The notes: generated by a model not told the origin, from the letters alone. Shown: positions 7,608-16,574, numbered from the stretch's first letter. The stretch: 64,000 nucleotides of DNA from Planctomycetia bacterium (GCA_015075745.1 JABTTW010000001.1:1302001-1366000); one strand, 5' to 3'. Numbers and translations are program-made.

Positions 7608-10600
7608 GTGATTTCTCGATTCCTGCGGATTCATCTTGCCGTTCTTGCCCTTGCAACGAGTGTCGCCGTGGCGGCACCGACGGATGCGCATCGTCCGCAC
7701 GCCGGGATGCTGCGCTTCCCGGATGTGAGCGCGACGCACATCGTCTTTGCCTATGCGAACGATCTGTGGATTGTGTCGCGCGAGGGCGGTCTTGCGCTTC
7801 CGCTGGCAGGTCCTCCGGGGCAGGAGCTTGCGCCGAAGTTCAGCCCGGACGGGAAGACAATTGCGTTCGTGGGTAATTACGAGGGCAATCGTGATCTGTA
7901 CACGCTGCCGACGGGCGGCGGCGTATCGCAGCGCGTGACGTATCACCCGTCGACAGAGCAGCTTTGCGACTGGACGCCGGACGGCGGGCTTTTGTACATG
8001 ACGAGCGGCTTCGCGGGATTGCCTCGGCAGCAGCAGCTTTACACCGTGCCGGTGACGGGCGGATTGCCGACGCAGGTGCCTGTGCCGTATGGGGCGAATG
8101 GAGCGATCAGTGACGACGGCACGTGGCTGGCTTACACGCCGCACAGCCGGGACTTTCGCACGTGGAAGCGATATCGCGGCGGCATGGCGACGGATGTGTG
8201 GCTGTTTAATCTGAAGACGAACGAGTCGAAGAAGATCACGAACTGGGAGGGCACCGATACGCTGCCGATGTGGCACGGGAAGACGGTGTATTACCTCTCG
8301 GACGCGGGGGCGGAGCATCGGCTGAACATCTGGTCGTACGACACGACGAGCGGCAAGACCGAGCAGGTCACGAAGATCGCCGACTATGACGTGAAGTGGC
8401 CATCGATGGGGCCGGGGGCGAACGGGCAGGGGGAGATTGTCTATCAGAAGGGGGCGGAGCTTTTCCTGCTCGACCTTGGGACGAAGGCGAGCAAGGCGGT
8501 CACGGTGGATATTCCCGGCGATCGTCCGAAGCTGCGACCGAAGCAGGTGGATGCGGGAGATTTCGTGGGGTCGTGGAACATCTCTTCCACGGGGAAGCGG
8601 GCAGTGCTGGAGGCGCGCGGCGATATCTGGACGGTGCCCGCGAAGGAGGGTGCGCCGCGACGACTGACGCGGACGAGCGGTATTGCGGAGCGCGACGCCA
8701 TCTGGAGCCCCGACGGGAAGCAGATCGCGTATCTGTCGGATGAGACGGGCGAGTACGACGTGTATGTGCGGTCGGCGGACGGCAAGGGCGAGTCGCGGCG
8801 GGTGACGGCGGACGGCAATTGCTATCGGTATATGGATGGCTGGTCGCCGGATTCGAAGTACGTCACGTTCGCGGACAAGACGGGCGCGCTTTATCTCTGC
8901 ACGATGGAGAGCGGGGCGACGAAGCTGATTGACAAGGACCCGTGGACGAATCGGCTGGGCGCGGCGTGGTCGCACGATTCGCGGTGGATTGCGTATTCGC
9001 GGACGGGAGATAATCAGCAGGGGGCGATCTGGCTTTACAACGTCGAGACGGGCGAGAAGCATCAGGTCACGAGCGGGATGTTCAACGACAAGTCGCCGGC
9101 GTTCGATCGCAAGGGCGAGTTTCTTTACTTTGCGAGCAATCGTGAGTTTTCGTCGCCTATTTATGAAGATCTGGGCAACTCCTGGGTTTATGCGGAGATG
9201 GATCGGCTGCACGCCGTGCCGCTGCGGAAAGATGTGAAGTCTCCGCTGGCGCCGAAGAGCGATGAGGAGAAGCCGGAGGAAAAGGACGGCAAGGACAAGA
9301 AGGACGGCGACGAGAAGGACGGCGATAAAGCGGATGAGAAGAAGGACGCCGAGGAAGATGGCGAGGAAAAGGGCAAGGATGACGAGAAGGACGGAGAGAA
9401 GGATAAGGACAAGAAGAAGGACGACAAGCCGGTGGTCATCGACCTCGACGGCTTTGAGGCGCGGGCGTTTCAATTGCCGGTGGAGCGCGGGAACTTCGGC
9501 GGATTGTCGGTGAATGACAAGGGGCAGTTGATGTACATTCGATCGGGCGCGCGCGGGCGGCCGGATTCGAAGGCGTCGCTGCGGCTCTTCGACATGAACG
9601 ACGAGAAGGCGGACAAGAAAGAGGAGAAGACGGTCGCCTCGGATGTTCGCGGATACGGCATCAGCGCCGACGGGAAGAAGCTGATCGTGCGCAAGGAGGG
9701 CAAGTCGTTTTACATCGTCGATGCGGCGGCGGATCAGAAGCTGGAGAAGGGCGTGCCGATGGCGGGGATGGGGATCGACGTCGATCCGCGCGAGGAGTGG
9801 CGACAGATCTTCAACGAGGCGTGGCGACTGCATCGCGACTTCTTTTATGTGGCAAACATGCACGGGGTGGACTGGCCGGCGGTGCGCAAGCAATACGAGG
9901 TGATGCTGGCCGATTGCTCGTCGCGCGAGGGCCTGACGTACATCATTGGGGAGATGATTTCCGAGCTTAACGTCGGGCATGCGTACGTGCGCGGCTCGGG
10001 TGATGGCGAGAAGGAGCCGAGCGTCGCCGTGGGCCTGTTGGGCTGCGACTACGCTCTGGAGAACGGGGCTTACCGGATCACGAAGATTTACGAGGGCGCG
10101 CCGTGGGACAGCGATGCGCGGAGTCCGCTCAAGCAGCCGGGCAGCGTTGTGAATGAGGGAGACTATCTGCTGGCGGTGAACGGCGTGCCGGTGGATGAGG
10201 CGCGCGATCCGTGGTCGGCGCTGGAGGGGATGGCGGGCTTGAACGTGACGCTGACGGTGAGCGAGAACGCGACGCTGGATGACAAGGCGCGCGAGGTGGT
10301 CGTGAAGCCGGAGGGCAGCGAGGCGGGGCTGCGGTATCGGGCGTGGATCGAGAAGAATCGGGCCTATGTGGCCGAGAAGACCGACGGGCGGGTCGGTTAC
10401 ATCTATGTGCCGAATACCGGTGTCGACGGTCAGAACGATCTGGTGCGTCAGTTTTACGGGCAGGTCGATCGCAAGGCGCTGATCATCGACGAGCGGTGGA
10501 ACGGCGGCGGGCAGATACCGACGCGGTTCATCGAGCTGCTCAATCGTCCGAACACGAACTACTGGGCGCGGCGCGACGGCAACGACTGGCCGTGGCCGCC

Positions 10601-11015
10601 GGATGCGCAGCAAGGGCCCAAGTGCATGCTGATCAACGGGCTGGCGGGCAGCGGCGGCGACATGTTCCCGTGGCTGTTCCGGTTTAACAAGATGGGCAAG
10701 CTGATCGGCATGCGCACGTGGGGCGGGCTGGTCGGCATCAGCGGCAATCCGTCGTTTGTCGATGGCGGTGACACGAATGTGCCGACGTTTGGGTTTTACG
10801 AGAATGACGGGACGTGGGGCGTAGAGGGTCACGGCGTCGACCCGGACATCGAGGTGATCGACGATCCGGGCAAGATGGCTGGGGGGAAGGATGTCCAACT
10901 GGACGCGGCGATCTCGCACATGCTGGAAGAGCTGGAGCGGAATCCGTATACGCCGCCGAAGCGGCCGCAGGCGCCGGATCGCAGCGGGATGGGGCTGAAA
11001 AGGGAAGATCAATAG
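7608..11015 (+). CDS. Tricorn-like S41 family peptidase with WD40-like propeller
   Basis: The protein has 1135 residues. GTG at 7608 follows TTGGAGG with seven-base spacing and opens a signal peptide (ISRFLRIHLAVLALATSVAVAA), so it acts in the periplasm or outside. Residues ~35-550 are PD40/WD40-like blades (FSPDGKTIAFVG, WSPDGKQIAYLSDETG). A very charged Lys/Asp/Glu linker (~548-608) follows, then a second propeller part. A tricorn core domain (~735-800), a PDZ-like domain (~830-895) and the S41 protease fold complete it. The nucleophile Ser1015 lies in LAGSGGDMF. Tricorn proteases cut peptides delivered through the propeller. The length and domain order match the family; the low-complexity linker is the unusual part. 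No partner gene is evident. Confidence 0.92.
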   Translation: MISRFLRIHLAVLALATSVAVAAPTDAHRPHAGMLRFPDVSATHIVFAYANDLWIVSREGGLALPLAGPPGQELAPKFSPDGKTIAFVGNYEGNRDLYTLPTGGGVSQRVTYHPSTEQLCDWTPDGGLLYMTSGFAGLPRQQQLYTVPVTGGLPTQVPVPYGANGAISDDGTWLAYTPHSRDFRTWKRYRGGMATDVWLFNLKTNESKKITNWEGTDTLPMWHGKTVYYLSDAGAEHRLNIWSYDTTSGKTEQVTKIADYDVKWPSMGPGANGQGEIVYQKGAELFLLDLGTKASKAVTVDIPGDRPKLRPKQVDAGDFVGSWNISSTGKRAVLEARGDIWTVPAKEGAPRRLTRTSGIAERDAIWSPDGKQIAYLSDETGEYDVYVRSADGKGESRRVTADGNCYRYMDGWSPDSKYVTFADKTGALYLCTMESGATKLIDKDPWTNRLGAAWSHDSRWIAYSRTGDNQQGAIWLYNVETGEKHQVTSGMFNDKSPAFDRKGEFLYFASNREFSSPIYEDLGNSWVYAEMDRLHAVPLRKDVKSPLAPKSDEEKPEEKDGKDKKDGDEKDGDKADEKKDAEEDGEEKGKDDEKDGEKDKDKKKDDKPVVIDLDGFEARAFQLPVERGNFGGLSVNDKGQLMYIRSGARGRPDSKASLRLFDMNDEKADKKEEKTVASDVRGYGISADGKKLIVRKEGKSFYIVDAAADQKLEKGVPMAGMGIDVDPREEWRQIFNEAWRLHRDFFYVANMHGVDWPAVRKQYEVMLADCSSREGLTYIIGEMISELNVGHAYVRGSGDGEKEPSVAVGLLGCDYALENGAYRITKIYEGAPWDSDARSPLKQPGSVVNEGDYLLAVNGVPVDEARDPWSALEGMAGLNVTLTVSENATLDDKAREVVVKPEGSEAGLRYRAWIEKNRAYVAEKTDGRVGYIYVPNTGVDGQNDLVRQFYGQVDRKALIIDERWNGGGQIPTRFIELLNRPNTNYWARRDGNDWPWPPDAQQGPKCMLINGLAGSGGDMFPWLFRFNKMGKLIGMRTWGGLVGISGNPSFVDGGDTNVPTFGFYENDGTWGVEGHGVDPDIEVIDDPGKMAGGKDVQLDAAISHMLEELERNPYTPPKRPQAPDRSGMGLKREDQ

Positions 11016-11180
11016 CAAAGACTGAATGGAGCTATTCAGGCGGCCGGAGCGTGCATGGGAACGGCGTCTGTTTTTCGTGGAGGAGATGCTCACAACAAGG
11101 CTCCCGTATAGCATCTAAAGTTGATAAAAGTGTCCTGGTTTGGACTCTCGATCGGTTAAGCGGGTACAATAGGCATCGTC

Positions 11181-11594
11181 ATGTGGATGCAATTGATCTT
11201 GACGTGGTCGGTCATTCTGTATCCGCCGCTGGTGCAGCGGGCGGTTGACGCACATCTGCGCGCCGCGGGCGAGGCGAGTGAGACCGATTATTGTTGCTGC
11301 GTTTCTGTTGAGCCAGACTCGGGCTGCTGTGTTTTTATCTGCGTGGGTGCTGCGTGCGACGGGATGCTTGCCTGCGCGCCGACGCCCGTGGCTCCGACAG
11401 GTCCGAATCCGCATTCACACCTTCAGGTCGCCGGGGCGAACGAGAAACGGCCGCAGGCCGAGCCGACGCCCGTTGTTCGGTTGATCGCACATCTCGTCGA
11501 ATCGGAGCGGCCGTGCTTCAATCGTGCGGCATCGACGCCGATTCGCGCGTCGGGCTTGTCCATCCAGTCGATTCTTTGTGTCTGGCTGAATTGA
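11181..11594 (+). CDS. Small cysteine-rich protein of unknown function
   Basis: The putative protein has 137 residues. ATG at 11181 (or in-frame 11187) opens a hydrophobic N-terminus (MQLILTWSVILYPPLV). Clustered cysteines follow (YCCCVSVEPDSGCCVFICVG), then a Pro-rich linker and a tail ending ILCVWLN. A TACAAT hexamer at 11165-11170 could be a -10 box giving an almost leaderless mRNA, which would explain the lack of a ribosome-binding site. The next gene is also cysteine-rich. I recognise no family. The composition resembles short Cys-cluster proteins of this group of bacteria, but the frame could be non-coding. Confidence 0.5.
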   Translation: MWMQLILTWSVILYPPLVQRAVDAHLRAAGEASETDYCCCVSVEPDSGCCVFICVGAACDGMLACAPTPVAPTGPNPHSHLQVAGANEKRPQAEPTPVVRLIAHLVESERPCFNRAASTPIRASGLSIQSILCVWLN

Positions 11595-11796
11595 TTCACA
11601 CCCCAGCGCCCGTGCTGCGCGCGCGACGCTCAGATCGAATCCAACGATTGAACTGAGGTCATGCCGCCATCAGGGGCGGGCAACGATGCTGCGCATCCCG
11701 TTTACCTGCTCTGCGCCGACGCTCGCGGAATGCGGCGTCGGCCGGAGTTTCGATGTAATTTGAATTAGATAGACAGAATTGATTTGGAGAATAGTC

Positions 11797-12150
11797 ATGA
11801 ACTGGAAGAATCTGTTTGTGTTCGCGATCATCGGGATCGTCATGATCGGCGCGACGTTTACCATCTCGACGGCCTCCGGCGGCGTTAACAAGTCGATGCC
11901 GGGTTGCATTGGGGATGACGCGTCATGCAAAGCGACCTGTGACTCGGAGCAGGCATGCAAGGTGGCGGCCTGTGATGCAGACGCCTGCGCGCAATGCGAA
12001 TGCTGCGAGTCGTGCGAGGACAGCGAATGCTGCGTGTCCTGCGAGGACTGCGAATGCTGCGAAGACTGTGAAGAGGACTGCTGCGTTGTCGTGTGCTGCG
12101 ACGGGGAGGATCTTCCCGCCTGCTGCGGCGATGATGATCCGGATGCCTAG
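11797..12150 (+). CDS. Acidic, extremely cysteine-rich protein with N-terminal membrane anchor
   Basis: The protein has 117 residues. ATG at 11797 follows GGAGA. An N-terminal hydrophobic helix (NLFVFAIIGIVMIGATFTI, residues ~5-24) is a signal or anchor. The remaining ~80 residues contain 23 cysteines, mostly as CC, CxC and CxxC, in a strongly acidic Asp/Glu background with few basic residues. A degenerate internal repeat is visible (ECCESCED, ECCVSCEDCECCEDC). This looks like a metallothionein-type metal or thiol buffer placed at the membrane or in the periplasm, but no known metallothionein family is matched. It is followed by a strong terminator. Confidence 0.75.
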   Translation: MNWKNLFVFAIIGIVMIGATFTISTASGGVNKSMPGCIGDDASCKATCDSEQACKVAACDADACAQCECCESCEDSECCVSCEDCECCEDCEEDCCVVVCCDGEDLPACCGDDDPDA

Positions 12151-12171
12151 TCAGAGTTGGTAGTTCTTCCC

Positions 12172-12214
12172 GGTCGGGCCGTCCTTCAATAGGGGCGGCC
12201 CGACCATTTTTTTT
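12172..12214 (+). terminator. Rho-independent terminator after the cysteine-rich gene
   Basis: GGTCGGGCC (12172-12180) pairs perfectly with GGCCCGACC (12197-12205) and is followed by ATTTTTTTT. There is no T-run in the opposite direction, so it ends plus-strand transcripts only. Confidence 0.88.
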
Positions 12215-12233
12215 GGCGTCGTTGACGCGAGGT

Positions 12234-12581
12234 CTATCGACGCGACGCGCTGAAGCAGGTCAGGGCCATGAGCTGGAAGCCGATGCCGGCGAGGAGGCGG
12301 ATGGTGGCGGTGGTGGCGGCGGCGGCGAGGGTTTCGGGGGTGGCGTCGATCCAGGCGAAGAGGCCCCAGCCGATCGAGCAGAGGGCGAAGGCCTGGGCGA
12401 CGGCGCCGGCGAGTCGGGCGATGGAGAAGTCTTCGTGCTGCTGCTCACGACGGAGCATGCGGATTTCTTCGAGGATGGATTCGAGATGTACGTCACGCTC
12501 GGGCGTTGAGTCGCCGTGAAGCGGGCCGGGGCGCATTGATGGGGTCGTTGTCGGTCGCTCTGCTGGCCCTGCATCGTTCAT
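12234..12581 (-). CDS. Small membrane protein of unknown function
   Basis: The protein has 115 residues. ATG at 12581 is preceded by AGGAGGAG. Residues ~1-35 are polar and Pro-rich. A helical segment (SILEEIRMLRREQQHEDFSI) resembles a short coiled coil. Two hydrophobic segments (~60-78 and ~85-107) probably span the membrane. It lies 53 bases downstream of gmhB and is likely in the same transcript. No family is recognised; the layout is common in small planctomycete membrane proteins. Confidence 0.7.
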   Translation of the reverse strand: MNDAGPAERPTTTPSMRPGPLHGDSTPERDVHLESILEEIRMLRREQQHEDFSIARLAGAVAQAFALCSIGWGLFAWIDATPETLAAAATTATIRLLAGIGFQLMALTCFSASRR

Positions 12582-12634
12582 CGATTAACTCCTCCTGTCG
12601 CCGGTTCATGAGACCGATCCGCAAAGCGAAAGAA

Positions 12635-13228
12635 TCACGTCCTGAGCGAGAAGGACAATACTATCTCGACGGCGGAGGGCAAGTCCGGCGCGACATGATC
12701 GACTTCGTGGGCCTTTGAATCGGCCCTGCCGATGAGAATCGTCCGGCAGCCCGCCGCGCGGCCGGCCTGGATGTCGCGGGCGGAGTCGCCGATCATCCAC
12801 GATCGACTCAGATCGATTTTCAAATCCTTTGCCGCCGCGAGGAGCATTCCGGGCCTGGGCTTGCGGAGGTCGCTGTCACGGCGGTACTTCTCGACGATGG
12901 CCTCGTCGCCGGGCAGGTAGGGGCAGTGGTAGATGGCGTCGAGGGCCGTTCCTTCGGCTTTGAGCAATTCCATCAGGCGAACATGAACGGCCGACAACTG
13001 GGACTCGGTGATGCGGCCGCGGGCGAGGCCGGATTGATTGGTGACGACCACGGCGAGGTAGCCGGCAGCGCGGAGTTTCGAGATCGCCTGGCCGACGCCG
13101 GGGAGGAGGAAGACCTGTGACGGGTCGTTGATGTAGCCGGGGTCATCGATGAGGGTGTGATCGCGATCGAGGAAGACAGAGGGGCGATGGGAGTCGTGAT
13201 GGCTGGGTTGGGCCGTGTTGGAGGTCAT
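12635..13228 (-). CDS. gmhB: D-glycero-D-manno-heptose 1,7-bisphosphate 7-phosphatase-like HAD phosphatase
   Basis: The protein has 197 residues. It is an HAD-superfamily histidinol-phosphatase/GmhB type enzyme, which in the family removes the 7-phosphate of heptose bisphosphate during ADP-heptose synthesis for lipopolysaccharide core. Motif I is FLDRDHTLID (the usual DRDG is DRDH here), motif II VVVTNQSG, with RKPRPGM and MIGDSARDIQAG for motifs III and IV. The zinc-binding loop of canonical GmhB (CxH...CxC) is not intact: only the first Cys (YHCPYLPGDE) is present. The enzyme may therefore lack zinc or have a different sugar-phosphate substrate. It leads a two-gene minus-strand unit. Confidence 0.85.
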   Translation of the reverse strand: MTSNTAQPSHHDSHRPSVFLDRDHTLIDDPGYINDPSQVFLLPGVGQAISKLRAAGYLAVVVTNQSGLARGRITESQLSAVHVRLMELLKAEGTALDAIYHCPYLPGDEAIVEKYRRDSDLRKPRPGMLLAAAKDLKIDLSRSWMIGDSARDIQAGRAAGCRTILIGRADSKAHEVDHVAPDLPSAVEIVLSFSLRT

Positions 13229-13411
13229 GGATTGTTGCGCCTGATTCTAATGGGCCTGGGCGTCAGCGTATCGGCGGCTTCTAAATGGTCCACCCATGGC
13301 AGGATTTACCGCAAGGAATGGTGGGCAGCCGCGTTTTTTACTAGGATAGGTCATTCACACTGCCCCGGCCCCCGATTTGGGTCATGCTTTTGTGCCTGAG
13401 GTCTCCGCCCG

Positions 13412-14746
13412 ATGGTCCGACTGCCGCAATATGAAGACTCCGCCGTGCCTGCGAAGCCCACGGAGGTGGGGAGCTATTTCGTGGCGAATTATCCTCCGTT
13501 TTCGGTGTGGCAGCCGGAGCAGGTATCCGAGGCGATTTCGGCCCTGAACACGCCGAGCGAGCCGGACAGGCCGCTTGGACTGTACCTGCACATTCCGTTT
13601 TGCCGGAAGCGGTGCAAGTTCTGTTATTTTCGCGTGTATATCGACAAGAACGCCGACGAGGTGGACGCCTATACCGATGCCCTGGGGCGGGAGATCGGGC
13701 TCTATGCCGAACGGGCGGGTCTGGCGGACCGGCAGTTTGAGTTCGTCTATTTCGGCGGTGGGACGCCGTCTTTCCTTTCCAACGAGCAGCTTCGCCGGCT
13801 CATCGAGAAGATTCGGCGGCACTGGAACTGGGACGCGGCGCGGGAAGTCACCTTTGAATGCGAGCCGGGCACGCTCAAGGAGAGCAAGCTGGCGGTGATC
13901 CGCGAGATCGGGGTCACGCGGCTGTCACTGGGCGTGGAGCACTTTGACGACGAGGTGCTGGAGACCAACGGCCGAGCCCATAAGTCTCCGGAGATTTTCA
14001 GGGCCTACGACTGGGCGCGGAACACGGGCTTCGCCCAGATCAACATCGACCTGATCGCCGGGATGGTGGGAGACACCGACGCCAAGTGGACAGCCACTGT
14101 TGAGAAGGCGGTGGCCCTCGATCCGGACAGCGTGACGATTTACCAGATGGAGCTTCCGTTCAATGCGGTCTTTTCGCGTGAGGCGCTGACGGCCGGCGGC
14201 TCCACGCCGGTCGCGGACTGGGAGACGAAGCGTCGCTGGGTGGATGAGGCCTTCCGCCGATTTGAGGCAGCGGGCTACGAGGTATCCAGCGCTTACACGC
14301 TGGTGAAGAAGTCGCGGCATGCGGGATTCATCTATCGAGATTCGCTGTGGCACGGCGCGGACATGGTCGGCACCGGCGTTGCCTCGTTTTCGCATTTCGG
14401 CGGGGTTCATTACCAGAATGCCGATCAGTGGGCCGACTACATCGGGGCGATCGACCGCGGTGAGCTGCCGATTTCGCGGGCGCTGCGTGTGACGGACGAA
14501 TCGCTGATGATTCGGGAGCTGATCCTGCAACTGAAGACCGGCCAGGTCGATTCGGCATATTTTTTGAGCAAGTTCGGCGTTAAGATCATGGACCGATTCC
14601 GCGAAGCGATCGCCGGGCTTCGCCGGGACGGCTTTCTACATGAGGCCAACGGCGAACTTCGCCTCAATCGTCAGGGCATTCTCCGCGTCGATGCCCTGTT
14701 GCCCAGATTTTTTGAAGACGCCTATCGGGATATTCGCTACACATGA
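13412..14746 (+). CDS. HemN/HemW-like radical SAM enzyme
   Basis: The protein has 444 residues. The radical SAM cluster motif CRKRCKFC (Cys64, Cys68, Cys71) follows LYLHIPF, and GGGTPS (115-120) binds SAM. The C-terminal third has the HemN-type domain (YQMELPFNAVF, VGTGVASFSHFGG). The family includes oxygen-independent coproporphyrinogen oxidase, the HemW heme chaperone and methylases. It heads a run of genes with 4-19 base overlaps, the next being a chorismate-lyase-like protein. A role in that pathway is therefore more likely than housekeeping heme synthesis. Start ATG at 13412 has GAGG about ten bases upstream. Confidence 0.85.
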   Translation: MVRLPQYEDSAVPAKPTEVGSYFVANYPPFSVWQPEQVSEAISALNTPSEPDRPLGLYLHIPFCRKRCKFCYFRVYIDKNADEVDAYTDALGREIGLYAERAGLADRQFEFVYFGGGTPSFLSNEQLRRLIEKIRRHWNWDAAREVTFECEPGTLKESKLAVIREIGVTRLSLGVEHFDDEVLETNGRAHKSPEIFRAYDWARNTGFAQINIDLIAGMVGDTDAKWTATVEKAVALDPDSVTIYQMELPFNAVFSREALTAGGSTPVADWETKRRWVDEAFRRFEAAGYEVSSAYTLVKKSRHAGFIYRDSLWHGADMVGTGVASFSHFGGVHYQNADQWADYIGAIDRGELPISRALRVTDESLMIRELILQLKTGQVDSAYFLSKFGVKIMDRFREAIAGLRRDGFLHEANGELRLNRQGILRVDALLPRFFEDAYRDIRYT

Positions 14747-15321
14747 GTTCACCACAACAGCTTCACGCTCAGACCGATCCGCAGGCCGCGTTATACGAGT
14801 TTTGCTCCCAGTTTCTCGGGAAAGACGTCGATTTATCCGGGGCAACGGTCGTTACGTCGGCGGAGATGCCCCGCGTGTATCGCCGCCTGCTGGTCCACAA
14901 CGAACACATGACCGAGACGCTGCGCGCTCATCACGGCGAGGACGTGCGACTGAATGTCATCAGGGTTGAGTCCACGCCGCCGATCTACCGCCGCTACATC
15001 AGCCTGTTCCTGCCGGAGGGCGATCGGGTGATCGAGTTGGGGATGATGAAGATCGACCTTCGCTACGCGACACAGGACGTCCGGCAAAAGATCGTGGCCC
15101 AATCGGCGCCGCTTGGGGAGCTATTGGTCAAGGCGAAGGTGATGCGGCGCATCGAGCCGAAGTGGTACTACCGGTTCGATCGATCCTGCAAGTTTCTGGA
15201 CGACTTTGGCGACGATCAGATGACCGAGGCTTATGGGAGACTGGCCACGATTTTCTGTGATAATGCACCAGCGATCGAGTTGCTGGAGGTGGTGACGGAT
15301 CGATGGATTCGGGAAGCCTGA
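14743..15321 (+). CDS. Chorismate pyruvate-lyase-like protein (DUF98 family)
   Basis: The protein has 192 residues and overlaps the radical SAM gene by ATGA. The pattern RRLLVHNEHMTETLRAHHGE, VRLNVIRVES, YRRYISLFLP and VIELGMMKIDL matches the DUF98/UbiC-like fold, whose characterised members remove pyruvate from chorismate to yield 4-hydroxybenzoate. The C-terminal tail (EPKWYYRFDRSCKFLDDFGD) extends beyond the core. In this operon it would supply a hydroxybenzoate starter to the following flavoenzyme and thioesterase. That is inference, since DUF98 members with other roles are likely. The last 19 bases overlap the next gene. Confidence 0.65.
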   Translation: MSSPQQLHAQTDPQAALYEFCSQFLGKDVDLSGATVVTSAEMPRVYRRLLVHNEHMTETLRAHHGEDVRLNVIRVESTPPIYRRYISLFLPEGDRVIELGMMKIDLRYATQDVRQKIVAQSAPLGELLVKAKVMRRIEPKWYYRFDRSCKFLDDFGDDQMTEAYGRLATIFCDNAPAIELLEVVTDRWIREA

Positions 15322-16574
15322 GCAACCATTACGACGTTATCATCATCGGCGGCGGCCCATCCGGGACGACGGTCGCCACGATCCTCGCGGGCCACGGCCG
15401 TCGTGTGCTCGTGCTGGAGCGCGGCAAATTTCCGCGCCATCACATCGGCGAATCGCTGATTCCCTACACCTACTGGACCCTCAAGCGCATCGGCATGCTC
15501 GAAAAGATGAAGGCCTCGGACTTCACGATCAAGGAGAGCGTGCAGTTCGTCAGCCCGAGCGGGAAGGACTCGTCGCCCTTCTTCTTTTCCGACTGGGACG
15601 CCGACGAGTGGACGCGCACCTGGCAGGTGGATCGGGCCCGATTCGATCAGATGATGCTCGATAATGCCCGGGAGCATGGGGCGCAGGTTGTCGAACAGGC
15701 GAGTGTCCGCGAGGTGCTCTTCGAGGGCGATCGTGCGGTGGGGGTGAGCGTCGTCATCGGGGGGCAGAGTCGTGAGATTCGGGCGGCGGTTGTGGTCGAT
15801 GCCTCGGGACAGTCGAGCATCATCGCTCGCAAGCTGAAGCTGCGCTACGGCGATGAGAAGCTCAAGAACGCCGTCATCTATTCGTATTACAAGAATGCGC
15901 TGCGCGATGAAGGTCGAAACGCCGGCGCGACGCTGGTGATCGCCCTGCCGGAGTCGGGCGGCTGGTTCTGGTTTATTCCGCTGGCCGGCGGCATCACCAG
16001 TGTCGGCGTGGTTGCACCGCCGAACTATCTGTATAGCGGTCGCGGGGACGATCCGGCCGCCATCCTCGACGAGGAAATCGCCAAATGCACGGGCCTGGCG
16101 CGGCGCATGGAGCATGCCGAGCGGACGGCACAGATTTATACGACGTCGGATTTTTCCTACCGCTCAAAGCGCTGCGCCGGAGACGGCTGGGTGCTGGTGG
16201 GCGACGCCTTCGGATTTCTGGATCCGCTTTATTCTTCCGGCGTGATGCTGGCCCTCAAGAGCGGCGAACTGGCGGCGGACGCGGTGCATGAGGCCCTGAC
16301 GGCCGGCGATACTTCCGCGGCGCGGCTTGGCAGGTTCGGCGGGCATGTCGCCGAAGGGATGCAGCGCATCCGCATGCTGGTCTATGCCTATTACGATCCC
16401 AAATTCCGCATGGGGGCGTTCGTACGGGAGTTTCCGCAGTTCAAGGAGCACATCACGCGCATCCTCATCGGTGACGTATTCAACGATGAGGTGGCCGAAG
16501 TCTTCAGCGCGATGAAGGGGCGCATCGACCTTCCCGAGGCGATCCGGGTGGAAGAGGGCGCAGCAGCCGGATGA
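15303..16574 (+). CDS. Flavin-dependent oxidoreductase of the halogenase-like family
   Basis: The protein has 423 residues. The FAD fold starts with IIIGGGPSG (~14-22), with VLVLERGKFPRHHIGESLIP and the second FAD motif VGDAFGFLDPLYSSG. Trp221-Phe-Trp223-Phe-Ile-Pro226 matches the WxWxIP signature of flavin-dependent halogenases. Lys77 (TIKESVQF) sits where the halogenase active-site lysine is expected. Related enzymes in pigment clusters are not all proven halogenases; geranylgeranyl-reductase or monooxygenase activity is possible. It acts in the cytoplasm and needs a flavin reductase, which is not encoded nearby. It overlaps both neighbours (19 and 4 bases), so expression is coupled. Confidence 0.82.
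   Translation: MDSGSLSNHYDVIIIGGGPSGTTVATILAGHGRRVLVLERGKFPRHHIGESLIPYTYWTLKRIGMLEKMKASDFTIKESVQFVSPSGKDSSPFFFSDWDADEWTRTWQVDRARFDQMMLDNAREHGAQVVEQASVREVLFEGDRAVGVSVVIGGQSREIRAAVVVDASGQSSIIARKLKLRYGDEKLKNAVIYSYYKNALRDEGRNAGATLVIALPESGGWFWFIPLAGGITSVGVVAPPNYLYSGRGDDPAAILDEEIAKCTGLARRMEHAERTAQIYTTSDFSYRSKRCAGDGWVLVGDAFGFLDPLYSSGVMLALKSGELAADAVHEALTAGDTSAARLGRFGGHVAEGMQRIRMLVYAYYDPKFRMGAFVREFPQFKEHITRILIGDVFNDEVAEVFSAMKGRIDLPEAIRVEEGAAAG

Noticed and set aside
7383..11114. A minus-strand open frame of over 1200 codons opposite the tricorn-like gene
   Set aside because: Antisense shadow of a clearly recognised protease; low-complexity Arg/His/Pro sequence and no ribosome-binding site.
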